Source of the DNA: Uloborus plumipes
Taxonomy: Eukaryota; Arthropoda; Arachnida; Araneae; Uloboridae
NCBI GenBank assembly: GCA_038373865.1
Contig: JAXGGA010000456.1
Location: 62,001 to 126,000 of the forward strand
DNA: 64,000 bases
Direction of reading: 5' to 3'
The notes beneath the pieces are model-generated. The model was not told the origin of the DNA. It saw only the letters and a program-made list of their open reading frames with translations, and made no database searches. The translations under genes and the position numbers were made by a program. Shown in pieces: positions 58,881 through 64,000 of this stretch (within the stretch, counting starts at the first letter, position 1; every line of letters begins with the position of its first letter).

Positions 58881-60976
58881 GGGGAAGACCGCCTATATTG
58901 GACCCCCTAAGAACAGGAGGCCTGTGTCGCTCTATGTGAAGCAAAACAAAAATACAAAATAGGGCATCGTAAGCTTAATTTAATCAGGAACCGCCCTAGG
59001 AGCTTATATTTTCTAAAAATATGGAAATTATTTTTTAAAAAAATATCTTACAAAAAGTTGCAAAAGTCCAATTTAGGAATATATGCGCCTATATTGAGCC
59101 ATGCGTTTCTTAAATTGGACCGTACCAGAAAAATATAGAATAATTTATATTTGAACTATACATCTTTTTTCCAGGATTTACAATAGAATTTCTTTTGCTT
59201 CGGTCTCATTTAGGCAGTGTTGATACACTCACCGATAGCATTTCATGCATTTTTGCGCTTCATCTCTATGACAAATATTGCAATAACAATTGTTTTGTGC
59301 AGTTTCTTGTTTATTCTTGTGTGACTTTTTCTGTTCTATGCTTCTTTCATACGGCGTTAGAATGATTGCTGAGATAGCCTTCCTTTTTGTGTTTTATATT
59401 TTTTAGGTAAATTGATATGTGAGCCTGGCCTTTACAAAATCATAGTTGAAGTTGACAATCATGCTTTGATGAGAACTATCCGCTGATTATGCAGAGCTTG
59501 TACTAATTTAAGTCGTAGCTAGTTCTTGTACATGGTGTACAACAGTACAACACACACTGAACATGTAGCCTGCTCACTTTAGTTTTATCTGGACTACTTA
59601 CATCGAACTCTGCTCCAGCCAAGTCAATGCCGCTAAACACATGTCAATTAACAGGCCAAACTCCTGTTGTTTAGAATCAACTCACAACATTTGCCATGGT
59701 CTTGATTGAAGTTTACCCATAAGAGTTACCAAACAGTTCTTCTATTCGATATTTGGTAATGGATCTCATTGGATGTCCTCGCATCCATGTATCACACACT
59801 CGATTAAAATATGTAGACAGAGGCTGAAAAAAGATAACATCTTGCATGGTGTGCTTTAAGAGAAAGCATTATTATATCGCTCTCGTTAACCAAGTTTATT
59901 GCATCTATGCTCTTGGTTTAACGGTTTTGATGAAATATTGTATCAATTGTGGTGAGTTATCGTTTGTGATCCAACCTTTTTTTAAACAAGCATATTGCTG
60001 ACCAGGGGGTGTCTTTACGATAAGCAAATACATGGAACGTATTCTTTTGAAAATAAGCATGGGGAAGGAGGGGGTGTAGCAATTCTGTTGCACTCATGCA
60101 ACAAATAGCAATTGTGTTTCTAACACGTTCACCACACATTACTGCTCCAAATTGGTGTTTACTTTTATATGGCGATATATTTTGGGGCTTTTGGGCAGTG
60201 AAAAGACCGGTTTCATCTACATTGAACATTTTAGAAGCATATTAATTGTTTCTTTTTAAAATCTTTTCGAGCAAATCGAAGAATTTCATTTTTTTCCTCG
60301 GTAAACCAGCACAAATTTTATTTAAATTAATAACTATGTTTAACAACCTGAAACTGCAACTTAATGGAAAAAGAGAAAAAAAAAAAACAAATATTTCAAG
60401 AATTTGCAGCTTCTAGAAAATGTGCTTGATAAAAAAAATGAATATCGTGAATAGGTGTTAAAGTATGCTTAAAATAATCTTAACTACGCTATTAAATCAG
60501 ATGAGTCACTTATTTAATGTTACAATTAATGAAAAGTCTTGCTTAAAATCATATTCTTAAATTGGACCACCGGTCCAATATAGGAAAATTTTTTCGGTCC
60601 AATAAAGGAAAACATGCCATTTTTTATTCTTCAGCTTATTTCTCTGTCAAAAATTATCACAACCGCGCATGTAAATACATAGATGTGATCCTTATTAAAC
60701 ACAGATTATCATGCTATAACAGCAGTTTACCTCAGCTTACAAGTTTTAGTACTATCTTACTAGGTACAAGTCCGCAAAATAAGATTTTACACGTTTCCAA
60801 CATAAATCATGCCGTAACTCACGCTACACAGTTCGAAGACTGGTGAAACTTCATACACATTGATTTTATTCCTAAAACTTTATGTATCTACCGTTAAAGT
60901 TTAGCATAGATCTCTGTACTAGATTTTAAGCCCGAGGTCCAATTTAAGCAGTGGTCCAATATAGGCGGTCTTCCCC
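58881..60976 (-). mobile_element. pogo/Tigger-like transposon, decayed
   Basis: The ends GGGGAAGACCGCCTATATTG and their exact complement form an inverted repeat of about 24 bp, with TA on both sides (58879-58880, 60977-60978). The terminal TATTGGACC core recurs inside in TIR orientation near each end (59085, 59111 on the left; 60558-60603 and 60936 on the right). A broken DDE_1-type transposase lies between on the minus strand, which places it with pogo/Tigger elements of the Tc1/mariner superfamily. The N-terminal DNA-binding half is gone. Confidence 0.9.
59713..60229 (-). pseudogene. Broken pogo/Tigger-type (DDE_1) transposase
   Basis: The minus strand opens MFNVDETGLFTAQKP, the first catalytic Asp motif of DDE_1 transposases, then GAVMCGERVRNTIAICCMSA. 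After a frameshift near 60080 it continues PMLIFKRIRS, PPGQQYACLKKGWI and QYFIKTVKP. A stop and a deletion remove the expected LILDNHxSH motif with the second catalytic Asp. Then NLVNESDIIMLSLKAHHA and, after another frameshift, FQPLSTYFNRVCDTWMRGHP and YRIEELFGNSYG, ending at TAA 59715-59713. At least two frameshifts and a lost catalytic residue make it inactive. The helix-turn-helix N-terminus is not present upstream. Confidence 0.9.
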
Positions 60977-61236
60977 TAAACGTATTTTTCCCGTAAGCCA
61001 ATATTCCAATATCAACCTATTATTTCCCTAAATTGCAATTATTTTTTAACTGTTATGCAGAAACAATTCAAATGCATGTTTTCTTTTTGAGTATATATGC
61101 TCATAAATGTGGGACAAACATTTTGCAGACCGAAATAACCATAAAAATTTCTTGAAAATTAAATTTCAAATATAAATAGATTATAACAATAATAGCAATT
61201 ACCATTGATGGGCCAAAATATGGAGCGTAGCTCATG

Positions 61237-61237
61237 C

Positions 61238-61290
<53 letters not shown>

Positions 61291-61342
61291 TAATAATAAT
61301 AAAAATAATAATAATAATAAAAATAAAAATAAAAATAATAAA

Positions 61343-61408
<66 letters not shown>
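61237..61408 (+). repeat. (AAT)n microsatellite with AAAAT interruptions
   Basis: About 170 bp of AAT units with several AAAAT variants in the middle. Long low-complexity frames here are artefacts of the repeat. Confidence 0.95.
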
Positions 61409-63334
61409 GCACATACTTTTTTTTATTGGAAAAACAACATAAAATAATTTTATACAATCCAAGTTTACACACGTTAAATAACTATCACATATTTCGGTAC
61501 ATAACACAACAGCATTTCTCAGGAAAATTTACTGATTGGCTCAGTCTACAAATGGCTACTGTACAGGAAAGAGCAATTTTCGTTTTATGGTTCCATTAAA
61601 GCAAATTGTAACCGAGTGTACGAAACTCTAGTTCTGGATATCCATGAGCTATAATAATAAATCATTCTAGTCCGTTTTAAGAATACCTGCTGAAATACTG
61701 AAATATACCAGATGCGAAATTGAATTTCTGCCTGGAATTTTGCATGTCTCTAACGGACATCATGTTGAATTTTATAGTATTTAAAATTTTGCTGTTTAAA
61801 ATTTTTATGTTGCTCTTCCAATAGAACAAGAAACATACCTAAACGTACCTCATTTTTAAAAATTCATGCACTTAATTCACGCAATTCTTTTAGCTCTCCT
61901 TGTAAGAATTATTTTTAATAAGTCCTTACGATGTGAACTGATTTTAAGCTTTACAATGTCTTACACTGATACTTTATTTTTTAATCATTGCAAGACAAAT
62001 TATTTAAATTTAGGATGAACGTATCAACGTAAAGGACTCATTTATGACAAAATTCAGATTGTCAGCTGACGTTTCTTACAGGTGACAATAAAACCAACTT
62101 TACAGAATCAATTAATCAATTTGTTGCCTTCGTTAATGTGTTGGATGCAAAAAAATGTTTCTATTTTTAGTAATTACTTTTTCTATTTGTTTTCACAGCA
62201 ACATTAAAACTTAGTTCAGAATTTCTGATATTTTATCGATTTTTGTAGCTAAAATAGTTTTATGGATTATTGATTAATTATGTAGATAAAACAATTTAGT
62301 TTCGTCTGCAGGTACTGATGTCAGTACTTTTTTTTTTCGGATTTCTCAAAAGTAAGTTTAAAATAAAAAAAACATGTTTCCTATACATTCTGCGTTATAA
62401 CTATTCTGCTGTAAAGTTTACTTGAAGCAAATCCACCAGTTAGATCCAGAATAGTATAGGGTTTATATTTCTCCGCAAAACCCTATATTATGTTTCAAAC
62501 TGTTCGGACAAAAAATAAAAGATAAATAAATTAAAAAAATGAAAAAAGGAACTATAAGAAAAGTATCCTTGCCAACATTTTATAGCCCTCCCCCTTTTTT
62601 TTTTCTTCACAAAGCTCTTCCTTTAAATTTCTTGACAGATACTAGGAACAGAACGGGAGATCAACTGTTGGATGGAACACTAAGCAAATACACTTTGATA
62701 ATCTGATGCTTTGGCTTTGATACTTTCTTACTTTAACATTCATTTTAATGTTAAGTGTATATTTGTGTTCTATAGTCCACGATATTTTGAGCTATATTAG
62801 GATTTCTTCAACGCTATTTTTACTTTAGTCGAAAAATAGACTAATAAACGATAAAATAGAATTTTTAAAATTTATTCAGAAAGTTGGTTTAAAATTTTCA
62901 AAATTGATTTTGTTTTAATATACGTGTTCTGCTGACGTTAAATTAAACATTCTTTATAAAACAAATTCAAAAATTAAAATATCGAAGAAATCACAAGCTG
63001 CACTTTTAAGGTTAAAAACGTAATAAGTTGTAGAGACAAACACAATGATTTCAAATTTTCTATTCCAATACGAGCAGTTTTACTTTCCTTAAACCTATAT
63101 GTTTATAACATATTCTTTGTAATACGGTAAGAGTTACTCCCCCTCTGCTGAGGACTTACAAATCTACGAAATTTGTATTTAATATATATAATTAAGTTGT
63201 TTTCTGTACATTTCACTGTGAAGACTGACAGAAAGAAACCCTATTGAATAAGAAAGCAAATCCCCCAAATAAGAAAACAGATTTCTAGCGAGTGGACAAA
63301 TAGTGACTGATGTATCCTGAAATTTCAAATGATT
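61409..63334. other. Intron, no supported feature
   Basis: A+T-rich with a C run and T run near 62588-62606. No gene, RNA or element end recognised. Confidence 0.5.
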
Positions 63335-63354
63335 TCACACACACACACACACAC

Positions 63355-63421
<67 letters not shown>
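63335..63421 (+). repeat. Compound (CA)n-(TA)n microsatellite
   Basis: About 20 bp of CA followed by about 67 bp of TA. Confidence 0.95.
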
Positions 63422-63423
<2 letters not shown>

Positions 63424-64000
63424 TCACATTCATAGTTATTCTCACAAAAGCCACAAAATAATGCATAACCAAGATAAAAACCCAAACATGCTGGGGGAGG
63501 GAGTGTTGAATCCCGGTGCAAAAAATGACATACATTGAAAGCATTTGCCCACACATTTTTTGGACACATATTTTGAGATTGCGGCTAAGAATAAGTTTTA
63601 TATTTAGCCACTGAAAGCAATAACAAATTAACTAAAATATTAGCTCCAAAATTATTGAATAGCCAAAAAAAGAAGACACTGAGGTATTTCAATAGCTCCT
63701 ATAATGATTTATTTTTGTTCTAAGGAAACACATTTAAATCCTTGCTGCTCATGTTTCTATATGAATGAGTTTCTATTTAGGTTTGACACGTAAAAGTATA
63801 ATGTTTTGTAGTTTCTAACAAATTGGACTTTTTTTTTATTCGAAGTAATTTTATTTAAAAACTCTGACGCAAAATATGTGTGGTCAAATGTATTTTTATT
63901 TACCAAATGCATACAGTTTTTTAACAGTTAAAAAATATTTTACACTAGCAGCGTCTATGGGAGAAACGAAAAGTTTTTTGCCCAAGTACAAAGAAGATTA
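63422..64000. other. Intron, no supported feature
   Basis: A+T-rich. The S1/N-terminal SK exon expected upstream was not recognised here. Confidence 0.45.

Noticed and set aside
61101..61507. Long frames of poly-Tyr, poly-Ile and poly-Asn
   Set aside because: They are translations of the (AAT)n microsatellite in different frames, not proteins.
63285..63569. 94-aa frames over the (CA)n-(TA)n tract
   Set aside because: Microsatellite translation only.

Overview
This is non-coding-dominated eukaryotic DNA, strongly A+T rich, full of microsatellites and transposable elements. It fits an arthropod genome with large introns. The only host gene I can recognise is a small-conductance calcium-activated potassium channel (SK/KCNN) on the minus strand. 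Its protein resembles the arthropod (Drosophila-type) channel. A chelicerate such as a spider is my guess for the host, but the window does not settle it.

Two SK exons are present with clean splice sites. A 96-nt exon (38614-38709) encodes S2. A 422-nt exon (3483-3904) encodes S3, S4, the S4-S5 linker and S5. They join in frame across a 34.7-kb intron. The pore and calmodulin-binding exons should lie left of base 1, and the N-terminal/S1 exon probably right of base 64000. Almost everything else is therefore SK intron. A small partial copy of the 422-nt exon's 5' end lies about 110 bp upstream of it.

The introns carry a mixed set of mobile elements, many with readable ends and target-site duplications. 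1-449: RTE-type LINE tail. 450-1540: element with long imperfect inverted repeats. 2858-3238: tRNA-derived SINE with a 12-bp duplication. 4964-5490: foldback MITE. 7063-7436: MITE. 8506-11850: three-layer nest, in which an intact Tc1-like transposon (9998-11215) sits in a GAG-ended element (8685-11537), itself inside an older repeat whose empty copy is at 54700-55183. 15327-15736, 18962-19341 and 20052-20432: a palindrome-rich CACTG MITE family. 23787-25487 and 44822-45316: a family with reiterated AAGTGCGTAC motifs. 30173-30992: internally deleted Tc1 element. 34141-35645: non-autonomous hAT with a perfect 8-bp duplication. 49852-52352: element with reiterated CCAGTAGTCGGCCA motifs, containing a 185-bp MITE. 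58881-60976: pogo/Tigger-like element with a broken transposase.

The intact Tc1 transposase is the only full-length open gene. I found no CRISPR array, operon, or functional tRNA or rRNA. The most unusual pattern is that several unrelated-looking elements repeat a short motif, often their own terminal sequence, many times inside the element. Long stretches between elements are plain A+T-rich intron in which I see nothing.
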